64,000 nt of DNA, taken from assembly GCF_002891295.1 (NCBI RefSeq), contig NZ_LGUI01000009.1:455526-519525 (forward strand), read 5' to 3'. This document shows positions 35,382 through 44,283 of the stretch, one piece after another. The DNA is from Streptomyces eurocidicus. GTDB taxonomy: Bacteria; Actinomycetota; Actinomycetes; Streptomycetales; Streptomycetaceae. The stretch's first letter is position 1; every line of letters starts with the position of its first letter. The position numbers were made by a program, and so were the translations under genes. The notes under the pieces are model-generated. The model saw only the letters and a list, made by a program, of their open reading frames with translations, made no database searches and was not told the origin of the DNA.

Positions 35382-37646
35382 TCAGTTCTGCTGTTCCTCG
35401 CGCCCGCCGTTGGGCACGGTCCCGCCGTCGGCGCCACCGCCCGTGCTGGGCGAGGGCTTGTTCGACGGGGGGGTCGGCGGCTTCGGCGGCTTCGCGGACT
35501 GCGAGGCCGGCGGGGACGGCGGGGGGGCCGTCGGCGGCTTGGAGGCGCTCGGCGACGGTGCCTGCGACCGCGAGGGCGCCGGGGACGGCGAGTGCGAGGG
35601 CTGCGACGAGGGCTGCGAGGACGCCGGCGGGGCGGGCGGCGGGGGCACCACGGCCGCCTCGTCCGTCTCCAGGTCGAACTCGGTGTCGCCGTCGGCGGCC
35701 TCACCCATGTAGTCGGCCCAGATCTCGGCCGGGTAGCCACCGCCGTTGACACGGCCGTCGTGGCCGCCGGTGTTGGTCAGCGGCACCTGCTTGCCGCCGG
35801 GGCCCTCACCGAACATGCCGACCGTGGTGACCAGACCGGGGGTGTAGCCCGAGAACCACGCCGACTTGTTGTCGTCGGAGGTGCCGGTCTTGCCCGCCAC
35901 CGCGTACGTCGCGTTCTGCACGACCTTGGCCGTACCGTCGTTGACCACGCCCTTGAGGATCTGGGTCACGTTGTCGGCGTTGGTGCGGTCGAGGACCTGG
36001 CTGCCGATCGGGTCGGGCATGTCCAGCTTCTGGCCGCCGTTGCGGGTGACCTTGGCGACGAGGGTCGGGGTGACCTTCTTGCCGTGGTTGGCGAGGGTGG
36101 CGTAGGCGCCGGCCATCCGGAGGGGGCTCGCGCCCATGGAGCCCAGGGACATGGCGGGCACCTCCTCGAAGTTGCCGGCCTTGCCGTTCATGCCCATGTC
36201 GACGGCGGTCTTCTTGACCTTGTCGAGGCCCACGTCGACGGCCATCTGCGCGAACGCGGAGTTGATGGACTTGTTCATCGACTCCTGGACCGACACCGGG
36301 CCGTAGCTGACGTCGTCCTCGTTCTCCGGGGCGAAGGCCGTGTCACCGCCGCGGACGGGCCGCTTGCTGGTGCCGTCGTAGATCGTGCCGGCCGTGATGC
36401 GCTGGCCGTTCTCGTTCTTGGCCTCGTTCTGCAGCGCGGAGGCGAAGATCAGCGGCTTGAAGGTGGAGGCCGGCTGGTAGTCCTCGCGGGTGGCGTTGTT
36501 GCTGAAGTGCTTGAGGTAGTCCTGGCCGCCGTAGAGGGCCACGACCCTGCCGGTCTTGCGGTCCACCGAGGCGGCGCCGACCTGGGCGTACGCGTCGACC
36601 TTGCGGGCCTGGGGATCCAGCTTGCGGGTCACCTGCTGGTAGACCGCCTTCTCCAGCTCCTTCTGCTTCTTCGGGTCGATGCTGAGCTCGATGGTCCAGC
36701 CGCCGGCCGCGAGGTCGCTCTCGCTGCGGCCCTGCGCGCGCAGCGCCCGCTCGATCTCCTGCTCCGCCGCCTTGACGAGGTAGCCGTTCTGACCGCTCAT
36801 GCCCTTCGGGGGCTTGGGGTCCTTCGGCACCTCGAACTTCATGTCCTTGCGCTTGTCCGCGGGGAGCCACTTCATCTCGACCATCTTGTCGAGGACGTAG
36901 TTCCAGCGGTTCTGGGCGTTCTTCTTGCCGTCGTCGGTCGCCACGGTCCAGTCGTACTGGCTGGGGGCCTGGAGCAGCGCGGCCAGGTAGGCGCCCTCCT
37001 CAAGGGTGAGCTTGTCGACGTCCTTCTGGTAGTACGCGCGGGAGGCGGCCTGGATGCCGTAGGCGTTCCGGCCGTAGTAACTGGTGTTCAGGTACCCCGC
37101 GAGGATGTCCTTCTTGTCGACCTTCTGCTGCACCTTGAGCGAGATGATCAGCTCCTTCACCTTGCGGGTGACGGTCTGCTCCTGGCTCAGGTAGGAGTTC
37201 TTGACGTACTGCTGGGTGATGGTCGAGCCACCCTGCTTGCCGTGGCCCATCACGGTGTTGAAGATGCCTCGGGCGGTGCCCTTGACATCGACGCCGGGGT
37301 CGGTCCAGAAGTCCTTGTTCTCCGCCGCGACGACGGCGTTCTGGATGTCCTTCGGGATCTTGTCCAGAGGGACTTCCTCACGGTTGACCTGGCCCGTGCG
37401 GGCCAGCACCGTGCCGTTGCTGAGCTTGTAGATATTGCTCTGCAGCTTGGTCGCCGTCTTGCTGTCGGGCACGTCGACGTACAGATAGAGCGCCACGAAG
37501 GCGCCCACACCGAGAGCGATCAGACCCACGAAGTAGGCGAGCAGCTTCTTCCACGTGAAGAAGCGGCGTATGCCTGTCTTCTTGGGCTTCTTGCCCTTTG
37601 TTGTGCGGGTGCTGTTCTGCGCCCGTCGCGCTTCCGCTCGGCCCAT
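35382..37646 (-). CDS. Bifunctional penicillin-binding protein (class A PBP)
   Basis: About 754 residues. A basic cytoplasmic segment and one membrane helix (LLAYFVGLIALGVGAFVALY) precede a GT51 glycosyltransferase domain (VVAAENKDFWTDPGVD, GGSTITQQYVKN, YLNTSYYGRNAYGI) and a transpeptidase domain with PASTFKPL (SxxK serine), SINSAF (SxN) and AGKTGTSDDNKSAWF (KTG). It polymerises and crosslinks peptidoglycan. The C-terminal ~100 residues are a Pro/Ser/Ala-rich extracellular tail (PPPPAPPASSQPSSQPS and so on). ATG 37646 follows GGGAGAG; GTG 37688 or 37742 upstream in frame are possible. Confidence 0.94.
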   Translation of the reverse strand: MGRAEARRAQNSTRTTKGKKPKKTGIRRFFTWKKLLAYFVGLIALGVGAFVALYLYVDVPDSKTATKLQSNIYKLSNGTVLARTGQVNREEVPLDKIPKDIQNAVVAAENKDFWTDPGVDVKGTARGIFNTVMGHGKQGGSTITQQYVKNSYLSQEQTVTRKVKELIISLKVQQKVDKKDILAGYLNTSYYGRNAYGIQAASRAYYQKDVDKLTLEEGAYLAALLQAPSQYDWTVATDDGKKNAQNRWNYVLDKMVEMKWLPADKRKDMKFEVPKDPKPPKGMSGQNGYLVKAAEQEIERALRAQGRSESDLAAGGWTIELSIDPKKQKELEKAVYQQVTRKLDPQARKVDAYAQVGAASVDRKTGRVVALYGGQDYLKHFSNNATREDYQPASTFKPLIFASALQNEAKNENGQRITAGTIYDGTSKRPVRGGDTAFAPENEDDVSYGPVSVQESMNKSINSAFAQMAVDVGLDKVKKTAVDMGMNGKAGNFEEVPAMSLGSMGASPLRMAGAYATLANHGKKVTPTLVAKVTRNGGQKLDMPDPIGSQVLDRTNADNVTQILKGVVNDGTAKVVQNATYAVAGKTGTSDDNKSAWFSGYTPGLVTTVGMFGEGPGGKQVPLTNTGGHDGRVNGGGYPAEIWADYMGEAADGDTEFDLETDEAAVVPPPPAPPASSQPSSQPSHSPSPAPSRSQAPSPSASKPPTAPPPSPPASQSAKPPKPPTPPSNKPSPSTGGGADGGTVPNGGREEQQN

Positions 37647-37907
37647 CTCTCCCGTAGCTCCACTCTGTCCGCCCCCAACCCAGCTCACGAAGCTAACACC
37701 GCAACTGTCACCAAACGCCCATCGATCAAGGCTTTGACGCACGTGACATACAGCACCCCGGATGGCGGGAACCGGGTACGGCGCAGTGCGGAAAACCGTA
37801 CAGGGCTCTAATGTGCTATCACTTTGCTAGACAACCGACGGCGGGCGCCGACCACCGCCCGCCCGGTCGGACAGGTGTGAAATCAGCGAGGATCCAGGGG
37901 GATCGCC

Positions 37908-38861
37908 ATGCCGGACACCATCGGCACGACCGACGCCGTGACATCGGCGGACATACCGGAGAGGCCCGCACCGCAGGTGCGGGAGAAGCCGGCCCACGAC
38001 ATCGGCGGCGGTCTCGCGCTGCTGCTGGGGCTGGCCGGACTGCTCGCCGGCGCCGGCGCGATCGCCTGGGGCATCGCCTTCGGCAACTCCGGGCAGGCAG
38101 CGGCGTGCGCGGTGCTCGTCGTCTGCGGGGTCCTCATCGGCCTCGCCTCCGTCACGGCGATGAGCGGGCTGAACACCGTCGCCCCGGGCGAGGCCCGCGT
38201 CGTCCAGCTCTTCGGCCGCTACCGGGGCACGATCCGCACCGAGGGCCTGCGTTGGGTGAACCCGTTCACCAGCCGCGAGAAGATCTCGACCCGGGTGCGC
38301 AACCACGAGACCGCCGTCCTGAAGGTCAACGACGCCTACGGCAACCCCATCGAGCTGGCCGCCGTCGTGGTCTGGCGGGTGGAGGACACCGCCCAGGCGC
38401 TGTTCGAGGTGGACGACTTCCTGGAGTTCGTCTCCACCCAGACCGAGGCGGCCGTCCGGCACATCGCCATCGAGTACCCCTATGACGCGCACGACGACGC
38501 CCTCTCGCTGCGCGGCAACGCCGAGGAGATCACCGAGAAGCTCGCCGTCGAGCTGCACGCCCGGGTCGAGGCCGCCGGTGTGCACATCATCGAGTCGCGG
38601 TTCACGCACCTGGCCTACGCTCCGGAGATCGCCTCCGCGATGCTCCAGCGGCAGCAGGCGGGCGCGGTCGTCGCGGCCCGGAAGCTGATCGTCGAGGGCG
38701 CGGTCGGGATGGTGGAGGAGGCCCTGGAGCGGATCAGCGAGCAGGGCTTCGTGGAGCTGGACGAGGAACGGAAAGCGGCCATGGTGAGCAATCTGATGGT
38801 GGTGCTCTGCGGGGACCGCGCGGCACAGCCGGTCCTCAACACGGGCACCCTCTACCAGTGA
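37908..38861 (+). CDS. SPFH/Band 7 domain protein
   Basis: A 317-residue membrane protein with two N-terminal hydrophobic segments (GGGLALLLGLAGLLAGAGAI and AAACAVLVVCGVLIGLASV) and a Band 7 domain: VAPGEARVVQLFGRYRGTIR, GLRWVNPF, VNDAYGNPIELAAVVVWRVED, then VRHIAIEYPYD and a long helix AYAPEIASAMLQRQQAGAVV. Such proteins form membrane microdomain scaffolds. The stop overlaps the start of the next gene by 4 bases, so the two are translationally coupled. AGGGGG precedes ATG 37908. Confidence 0.92.
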   Translation: MPDTIGTTDAVTSADIPERPAPQVREKPAHDIGGGLALLLGLAGLLAGAGAIAWGIAFGNSGQAAACAVLVVCGVLIGLASVTAMSGLNTVAPGEARVVQLFGRYRGTIRTEGLRWVNPFTSREKISTRVRNHETAVLKVNDAYGNPIELAAVVVWRVEDTAQALFEVDDFLEFVSTQTEAAVRHIAIEYPYDAHDDALSLRGNAEEITEKLAVELHARVEAAGVHIIESRFTHLAYAPEIASAMLQRQQAGAVVAARKLIVEGAVGMVEEALERISEQGFVELDEERKAAMVSNLMVVLCGDRAAQPVLNTGTLYQ

Positions 38862-39106
38862 CGGAGGACCTCCCGCCCGAGCGCGGGCCGCGGCGGCGCA
38901 AGCAGGTGCTGCTGCGGCTCGACCCGCTGGTCCACGACGCGCTCACGCGCTGGGCGGGCGAGGAGCTGCGCAGCGCCAACGCGCAGATCGAGTTCCTGCT
39001 GCGCAAGGCGCTCGCCGACGCCGGACGGCTGCCGAAGGGGACGGGCGCGCTGCCCCGGCGGGGCCGCCCGCCGAAGACCGACGGCCAGGACCGCGACACG
39101 GACTGA
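38858..39106 (+). CDS. Arc-like ribbon-helix-helix protein
   Basis: An 82-residue basic protein. The strand RKQVLLRLDPLVHDALTRWA followed by ELRSANAQIEFLLRKALADA is the Arc/MetJ ribbon-helix-helix pattern; the tail (LPRRGRPPKTDG) looks like an AT-hook. GTG 38858 overlaps the SPFH stop (GTGA). It may bind DNA and regulate the SPFH operon, or may link the membrane scaffold to gene expression; neither is shown. Confidence 0.85.
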   Translation: MTEDLPPERGPRRRKQVLLRLDPLVHDALTRWAGEELRSANAQIEFLLRKALADAGRLPKGTGALPRRGRPPKTDGQDRDTD

Positions 39107-39202
39107 GGGCGGCCGGGCGCAGGACGGAGCACTCCGGCCGGGCACTTCCGCCGCTCTTATGTTCGATTCTTGAGCGAACCTTTTCAGACAACTCAACACC
39201 CC

Positions 39203-39239
39203 GTCTATACATGCCGTGTATACACACCGTGTACATTCC
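39203..39239 (+). promoter_or_regulatory. Three tandem 13-bp motifs before the FtsX-type permease
   Basis: GTCTATACATGCC, GTGTATACACACC and GTGTACATTCC follow each other directly at 39203-39239, ending 5 bases before the ATG. They contain palindromic TGTATACA and probably overlap the core promoter. A regulator binding here would block transcription. Confidence 0.6.
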
Positions 39240-39244
39240 TCGGC

Positions 39245-41620
39245 ATGTCGATCGGACCCACAGGAACCACCCCCCGGCCCGTCGGCCCCACCGGGGTCGC
39301 CGCCTGGCTGCGGGATCTCACCACGGGCGCCCGTTTCGCCCTGACGGGCGGCCGGGACAGCTGGCTGCGCACCGCGCTCACGGCGGTGGGCGTCGGTCTG
39401 GGCGTGACGCTGCTGCTGATCGCGGCCTCCGTCCCGGAGATGCTGTCCCAGCGGTCGCAGCGGGAGAGCGCGCGAGCGGTGCCCCAGCCCGCCGAGACAC
39501 CCGCGCGGCTGGATCCGACCCCTGGCACCCTGCTGGTCCGGGCCGTCGAGACGGACTTCCGGGACAAGCCCGTCCGCGGCACGCTGGTGCGGGCGGACGG
39601 GCCGGAGGCGCCCGTACCGCCCGGCGTGGACCGGCTCCCCGGCCCCGGCGAGATGGTGCTCTCCCCCGCGCTGGAGCGGCTGCTGAAGTCCGGCGAGGGC
39701 GAGCCGCTGCGGGACCGGTTCCCCCACAAGCGCGTCGGCACGATCTCCGACGCCGGCCTCGTCGGCCCCGGCGAGCTCTACTACTACATCGGCTCCGACC
39801 GGCTCGCCACGGACCCCCACGCCTCGCGCGTCGACCACTTCGGGGGCGACGCGGACCAGCCGCCACCGGACGCGGTCGCCCTCGTCCTGGGCGCCCTGGG
39901 CTGTGTCGTCCTGCTGATGCCGGTGGCCGTCTTCATCGCCACCGCCGTGCGCTTCGGGGGCGGGCAGCGCGACCGGCGGCTCGCCGCGCTGCGGCTGGTC
40001 GGCGCGGACATCAGGACCATCCGCCGGATCGCCGCGGGTGAGGCGCTGTGCGGCGCGCTGGCCGGCATGGCCGTCGGCGCGGGCCTCTTCCTCTTCGTAC
40101 GCCGCTTCGCGACCGGCGTGACCATCCGCGAGGCGGACGTCTTCCCCGCCGACCTCGCGCCGAGCGCGCCGCTCGCCGCGCTCGTCGCCCTCGCGGTGCC
40201 CGCCGCGGCCGTGGTCGTCACTCTTTTCGCGCTCCGCCGGGTCGCCGTGGAGCCGCTGGGCGTCACGCGCGGCGGTGCGTCCCGGCGCCGCAGGCTGTGG
40301 TGGCGGCTGCTCGTCCCGGCCGTGGGCGTCGCACTGCTGGTGCCGGGCCTCTCGGACGCGAACGTGATGACCTACGGGATCTCGGCGGGCACCTACCGGA
40401 TCGCCCTGGGCGCGGCGCTCGTCCTGGTCGGCGTCACCGCCCTGCTGCCCTGGCTCGTCGAGCGCTGCGTGGCCCGGCTGCGGGGCGGGCCGGTGGCGTG
40501 GCAACTGGCCGTCCGGCGGCTCCAGCTCAACAGCGGCCCGGCGGCCCGCGCGGTCAGCGGCATCACCGTCGCCGTGGCCGGGGCGATCGCGATCCAGATG
40601 TTCCTCGCCGGCACCCGGAGCGGCCCTCCGAAGCCGGAGGAGCCCAGCCACTCGGCGCTGCACGGCTCGTTCCGCCCCGGCACGGCCGCGGAGGTGCGCG
40701 GCTGGGTGGACCGGTTCAAGGCCACCGAGGGCGTCACGGGCGCCACCGGGTACGTGGAGCGGTACGCCGACAAGGACGCCGGGGGCCCCTTCCCCGTCAC
40801 CACGGTCATGACCGGCGACTGCGCCACCCTGCGGGAGCTGGCCGAGCTGGGCCCGTGCCGCGAGGGCGACACCTTCGTCGCCCAGGAGCCGGACGGCGAC
40901 GTCGACACCGCCGGCCGGTTCCCGCCCGGCACCAAGCTGACGATGAAGGAGTACGACGAGGGACCGTCGGCGCGTACGTACCACTGGACGGTTCCCACGA
41001 GCGCGCGCGTGGTGCCGACCCGCCCCGACGCGATCGGTGAGCACCGGTACGGCGTGCTGGCCACGCCGTCGGCCGTCGACGTCTCGAAGATGCCGGACGC
41101 GGAGACCACGTTCGCGGTGAAGGTGCGGCCCGGCGACCCGGACGCCATCGAGCGGGTCCGCAACACCGCGGCCGCCATCGACCCCTCCGTGCGGATCCGG
41201 CGGGCGGGCGGCGTGGTGAAGGATGACCACTACGCGGCCGTGCGGCAGGGCCTGCTGATCGGCGCGGTCCTCCTCCTGGCCCTCATCGGCGCGAGCATGC
41301 TCGTCGGCACGCTGGAGCAGCTGCGGGAGCGCAGGCGGCTGCTGTCCGCCCTGGTCGCCTCCGGCGTCCCCCGCTCCACCGTGGGCTGGTCGGTGCTCTG
41401 GCAGACCGCGATCCCCGTGGCCCTGGGCCTGGCGCTCGCCGTCGCGGGCGGCCTGGGGCTGGGCTGGGCGACGCTCACCCTGGTCGGCCGGCCGGTGACG
41501 GACTGGACGGCCTTCCTGCCGCTGGTCGGCGCGGGCGCGGGCGTCATCGTGCTGGTGACGCTCGCCGGCCTGCCGCCGCTACGGCGGCTGATGCGGCCGG
41601 ACGGGCTCCACACGGAGTAG
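39245..41620 (+). CDS. FtsX-like ABC transporter permease
   Basis: A 791-residue MacB/FtsX-type permease with membrane helices near the N-terminus (TALTAVGVGLGVTLLLIAAS), a first FtsX repeat around residues 215-345 (VALVLGALGCVVLLMPVAVF ... ALRLVGADIRTIRRIAAGEAL) and a second at the C-terminus (GLLIGAVLLLALIGASMLVG ... RRRLLSALVASGVPRSTVGW). An extracytoplasmic domain lies between. No ATPase partner gene is adjacent, which is unusual: such permeases normally sit next to a MacB-like ATP-binding gene. ATG 39245 lies just after three tandem 13-bp motifs. Confidence 0.88.
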   Translation: MSIGPTGTTPRPVGPTGVAAWLRDLTTGARFALTGGRDSWLRTALTAVGVGLGVTLLLIAASVPEMLSQRSQRESARAVPQPAETPARLDPTPGTLLVRAVETDFRDKPVRGTLVRADGPEAPVPPGVDRLPGPGEMVLSPALERLLKSGEGEPLRDRFPHKRVGTISDAGLVGPGELYYYIGSDRLATDPHASRVDHFGGDADQPPPDAVALVLGALGCVVLLMPVAVFIATAVRFGGGQRDRRLAALRLVGADIRTIRRIAAGEALCGALAGMAVGAGLFLFVRRFATGVTIREADVFPADLAPSAPLAALVALAVPAAAVVVTLFALRRVAVEPLGVTRGGASRRRRLWWRLLVPAVGVALLVPGLSDANVMTYGISAGTYRIALGAALVLVGVTALLPWLVERCVARLRGGPVAWQLAVRRLQLNSGPAARAVSGITVAVAGAIAIQMFLAGTRSGPPKPEEPSHSALHGSFRPGTAAEVRGWVDRFKATEGVTGATGYVERYADKDAGGPFPVTTVMTGDCATLRELAELGPCREGDTFVAQEPDGDVDTAGRFPPGTKLTMKEYDEGPSARTYHWTVPTSARVVPTRPDAIGEHRYGVLATPSAVDVSKMPDAETTFAVKVRPGDPDAIERVRNTAAAIDPSVRIRRAGGVVKDDHYAAVRQGLLIGAVLLLALIGASMLVGTLEQLRERRRLLSALVASGVPRSTVGWSVLWQTAIPVALGLALAVAGGLGLGWATLTLVGRPVTDWTAFLPLVGAGAGVIVLVTLAGLPPLRRLMRPDGLHTE

Positions 41621-41634
41621 GCCCGGCGGCGCGG

Positions 41635-41780
41635 TGACGGCGGAAGTGCGGGGACGGCCGAAGTGCGGGGACGGCCGAAGTGCGGGGACGGCCGAAGTGC
41701 GGGGACGGCCGAAGTGCGGGGACGGCCGAAGTGCGGGGACGGCCGAAGTGCGGGGACGGCCGAAGTGCGGGGCGGTGCCA
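41635..41780 (+). repeat. 17-bp minisatellite, about eight copies
   Basis: The unit GGCCGAAGTGCGGGGAC repeats every 17 bp with AAGTGC starts at 41644, 41661, 41678, 41695, 41712, 41729, 41746 and 41763, almost without change. The last unit runs into the left arm of a terminator stem. Confidence 0.95.
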
Positions 41781-41799
41781 CGGGGGCACCGCCCCGCAC
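41765..41799. terminator. Perfect 15-bp stem terminator
   Basis: GTGCGGGGCGGTGCC (41765-41779) pairs perfectly with 41785-41799, loop ACGGG. It serves the convergent permease and oxyR genes. Confidence 0.85.
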
Positions 41800-41820
41800 C
41801 CGTACGCCCGTGACCTCGCG

Positions 41821-42825
41821 TCAGCCCCGGAGTATCCGGACCGGAAGGCTTCGCATGGCGGCCCGCAGCGCCTCGGCGAACTGCTCGAACTCCTCCTGCC
41901 GCGCGGCGCCCGCGCGCATCGCCAGGGCGACCCTGCGCGAGGGGGCCGGGTCGGCGAAATAGCCGGTCGCCAGCGCCTCGCTGCGGTCGGTCTCGACGCG
42001 CAGCGCCGTACGCGGCAGCAGGGTGACGCCCATGCCGCCGCCGACCAGCTGGACCAGGGTCGACAGACCGGCGGCGCTGGTGGTGACGGGCATGCCGGTC
42101 GTCCGGCCGGCCTCCCGGCAGATGTCGAGGGCCTGGTCGCGCAGGCAGTGCCCCTCGTCCAGGAGCAGCAGGTCCAGCTCGCGCAGCGCGGCGCGCGGGA
42201 TGTCCCCGCGCCCGGCCAGCCAGTGGTCACTCGGAGTGACGAGCACGAAGTCCTCGTCGAAGAGCGGGAGCTCCGTCACACCGGGCGCGCCGAGGGGCAC
42301 GGCGAGCAGCAGGAGGTCCAGCCGGCCCTGCGCCAGCCCGTCCAGCAGGGACGAGGTCTGCTCCTCGTGCACCTGGAGGTCGAGGGCCGGATAGGCGTCG
42401 TGGACCAGCCGCAGGACCGTGGGCAGCAGATAGGGCGCCACGGTCGGGATCACCCCGAGCCGGAGCACTCCGGTGAAGGGGGCGCGGGCCGCGTCGGCCT
42501 CCTCCAGCAGCTCACCGACCGCGTCGAGGACGGTACGGGCACGGGCGGCGAGCCGCTCGCCGGCCGGGCTGAGCAGCACTTTTCTTGTCGTACGCTCAAG
42601 AAGCTGGACGTCGAGCACCTCCTCCAGCGCCGAGACGGCGCCGGAGAGCGCGGGCTGGCTCATCCCTATGGCGGACGCGGCGTCGCGGAAGTGCAGGTGC
42701 TCCGCGACGGCGGCGAAGGCACGCAGCTGGGCGAGGCTGAGCTGCCGCGGCCGGGCCGGCGCGGCCTTCGTGGCGGCCCCCGCGGGGCTCTGGCCGGGGT
42801 CCTTCCCCGGGGCTATGGGAGACAT
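41821..42825 (-). CDS. oxyR: LysR-family peroxide regulator OxyR
   Basis: A 334-residue LysR regulator. The winged helix is at residues ~29-88 (LSLAQLRAFAAVAEHLHFRD, MSQPALSGAVSALEEVLDVQ, LLERTTRKVLL). The sensor domain contains GHC227LRDQALDIC236, two cysteines nine residues apart as in E. coli OxyR Cys199/Cys208, so oxidation-driven disulfide switching is likely. It is divergent from ahpC, its classical target. ATG 42825 follows AGGTGG at 9 bases. Confidence 0.95.
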   Translation of the reverse strand: MSPIAPGKDPGQSPAGAATKAAPARPRQLSLAQLRAFAAVAEHLHFRDAASAIGMSQPALSGAVSALEEVLDVQLLERTTRKVLLSPAGERLAARARTVLDAVGELLEEADAARAPFTGVLRLGVIPTVAPYLLPTVLRLVHDAYPALDLQVHEEQTSSLLDGLAQGRLDLLLLAVPLGAPGVTELPLFDEDFVLVTPSDHWLAGRGDIPRAALRELDLLLLDEGHCLRDQALDICREAGRTTGMPVTTSAAGLSTLVQLVGGGMGVTLLPRTALRVETDRSEALATGYFADPAPSRRVALAMRAGAARQEEFEQFAEALRAAMRSLPVRILRG

Positions 42826-42828
42826 GAC

Positions 42829-42878
42829 TGATAACCACCTCCGATCAACTTCCATCAGTCTAGCTATTTCCGTTATCA
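42829..42878. promoter_or_regulatory. oxyR-ahpC divergent control region
   Basis: A perfect 7-bp inverted repeat, TGATAAC (42829-42835) and GTTATCA (42872-42878), flanks an AT-rich segment containing TCTAGCTATTTCCG. Its place between divergent oxyR and ahpC makes it the likely OxyR binding site. Confidence 0.6.
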
Positions 42879-42958
42879 ATGACTCCTGTGGCAGGGTTGG
42901 TCTGTCCAACCCGAAGGAAGCTCCCGAAATGGGACGTTTCTCGTTACAAGGAGAGCGC

Positions 42959-43513
42959 GTGCTCACTGTCGGTGACAAGTTCCCCGAGTTCGACCTGACC
43001 GCCTGCGTTGACCTCGACGCGGACAAGGCTTTCGCGCAGATCGACCACAAGACCCACGAGGGCAAGTGGAAGGTCGTCTTCTTCTGGCCGAAGGACTTCA
43101 CCTTCGTCTGCCCCACCGAGATCGCCGCCTTCGGTAAGCTGAACGACGAGTTCGCCGACCGTGACGCCCAGATCCTCGGTGTGTCCGGCGACTCCGAGTT
43201 CGTCCACCACGCCTGGCGCAAGGACCACGCCGACCTGCGTGACCTGCCCTTCCCGATGCTGGCCGACGCCAAGCACGAGCTGATGCAGGCGTGCGGCGTC
43301 GAGGGCGAGGACGGCTACGCCCAGCGCGCCGTCTTCATCGTGGACCCCAACAACGAGATCCAGTTCGTCATGGTGACCGCCGGTTCCGTCGGCCGTAACC
43401 CCAAGGAGGTCCTGCGGGTCCTCGACGCCCTGCAGACCGACGAGCTGTGCCCCTGCAACTGGAACAAGGGCGAGGGCACCCTCGACCCGGTCGCGCTGCT
43501 CGCGGGCGAGTGA
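42959..43513 (+). CDS. ahpC: Alkyl hydroperoxide reductase AhpC (peroxiredoxin)
   Basis: A 184-residue 2-Cys peroxiredoxin that reduces organic hydroperoxides and H2O2. The peroxidatic Cys51 is in DFTFVCPTE and the resolving region is DELCPCNW (Cys164/166) near the C-terminus. GTG 42959 (LTVGDKFPEFDL) has AGGAGA upstream and matches the family start. AhpD, its electron donor in actinobacteria, follows after 4 bases. Controlled by divergent oxyR. Confidence 0.97.
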   Translation: MLTVGDKFPEFDLTACVDLDADKAFAQIDHKTHEGKWKVVFFWPKDFTFVCPTEIAAFGKLNDEFADRDAQILGVSGDSEFVHHAWRKDHADLRDLPFPMLADAKHELMQACGVEGEDGYAQRAVFIVDPNNEIQFVMVTAGSVGRNPKEVLRVLDALQTDELCPCNWNKGEGTLDPVALLAGE

Positions 43514-43517
43514 CCCG

Positions 43518-44051
43518 ATGGCCCTCGACGAGCTGAAGTCCGCCATACCGGACTACGCCAAGGACCTGAAGCTGAACCTCGGCTCGGTCATCGGCAACTC
43601 CGACCTTCCCCAGCAGCAGCTGTGGGGCACGGTCCTCTCCTGCGCGATCGCGACCCGTTCGCCGATCGTCCTGCGTGAGCTGGAGCCGGTGGCCAAGGAG
43701 AACCTCTCCCCCGAGGCGTACACCGCGGCCAAGTCCGCGGCGGCCATCATGGCGATGAACAACGTCTACTACCGCACCCGGCACCTGCTGTCGGACCCGG
43801 AGTACGGCAACCTTCGCGCGGGTCTGCGGATGAACGTCATCGGCAACCCCGGCGTGGAGAAGGTCGACTTCGAGCTGTGGTCCCTGGCCGTCTCCGCCAT
43901 CAACGGCTGCGGCATGTGCCTCGACTCCCACGAGCAGGTGCTGCGCAAGGCCGGCGTGGAGCGCGAGACGATCCAGGAGGCGTTCAAGATCGCCTCGGTG
44001 CTGCAGGCCGTCGGCGCGACCCTTGAGGCCGAGGCCGTGCTGAACGGCTGA
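43518..44051 (+). CDS. ahpD: Alkyl hydroperoxide reductase AhpD
   Basis: A 177-residue AhpD with the active-site motif C131-G-M-C134-LDSH138E that carries electrons to AhpC. The conserved Glu119 (FELWSLAVSAING) of the proton relay is present. The gene starts 4 bases after the ahpC stop, so the pair forms one operon, closed by a perfect 18-bp hairpin. Confidence 0.97.
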   Translation: MALDELKSAIPDYAKDLKLNLGSVIGNSDLPQQQLWGTVLSCAIATRSPIVLRELEPVAKENLSPEAYTAAKSAAAIMAMNNVYYRTRHLLSDPEYGNLRAGLRMNVIGNPGVEKVDFELWSLAVSAINGCGMCLDSHEQVLRKAGVERETIQEAFKIASVLQAVGATLEAEAVLNG

Positions 44052-44079
44052 CGGACGGCACAGCCGCACGTCGCACATA

Positions 44080-44119
44080 CGAAACGGTCCGCCGACCTGA
44101 TGGTCGGCGGACCGTTTCG
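44080..44119 (+). terminator. Perfect 18-bp stem terminator of ahpCD
   Basis: CGAAACGGTCCGCCGACC (44080-44097) pairs perfectly with 44102-44119, loop TGAT, 29 bases after the ahpD stop. Confidence 0.92.
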
Positions 44120-44283
44120 CATGCCTGCCCTCGCCCCCGCCCGGAGCGCTCGGCCGGTGGGCCCGCCCGTGCGCTCGGCCGACGCGTACGCCCGGTGCCC
44201 CGGTCGTCGGTCCGTCCGCCGCGTCGTCCCCCGCACGGGAACACCCGGCGCGGGGGCGGGCCCCACGCCGGGCGGACTCCGCG

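Noticed and set aside
41635..41780. A possible CRISPR-like array
   Set aside because: The units are contiguous 17-mers without spacers, so it is a simple tandem repeat.
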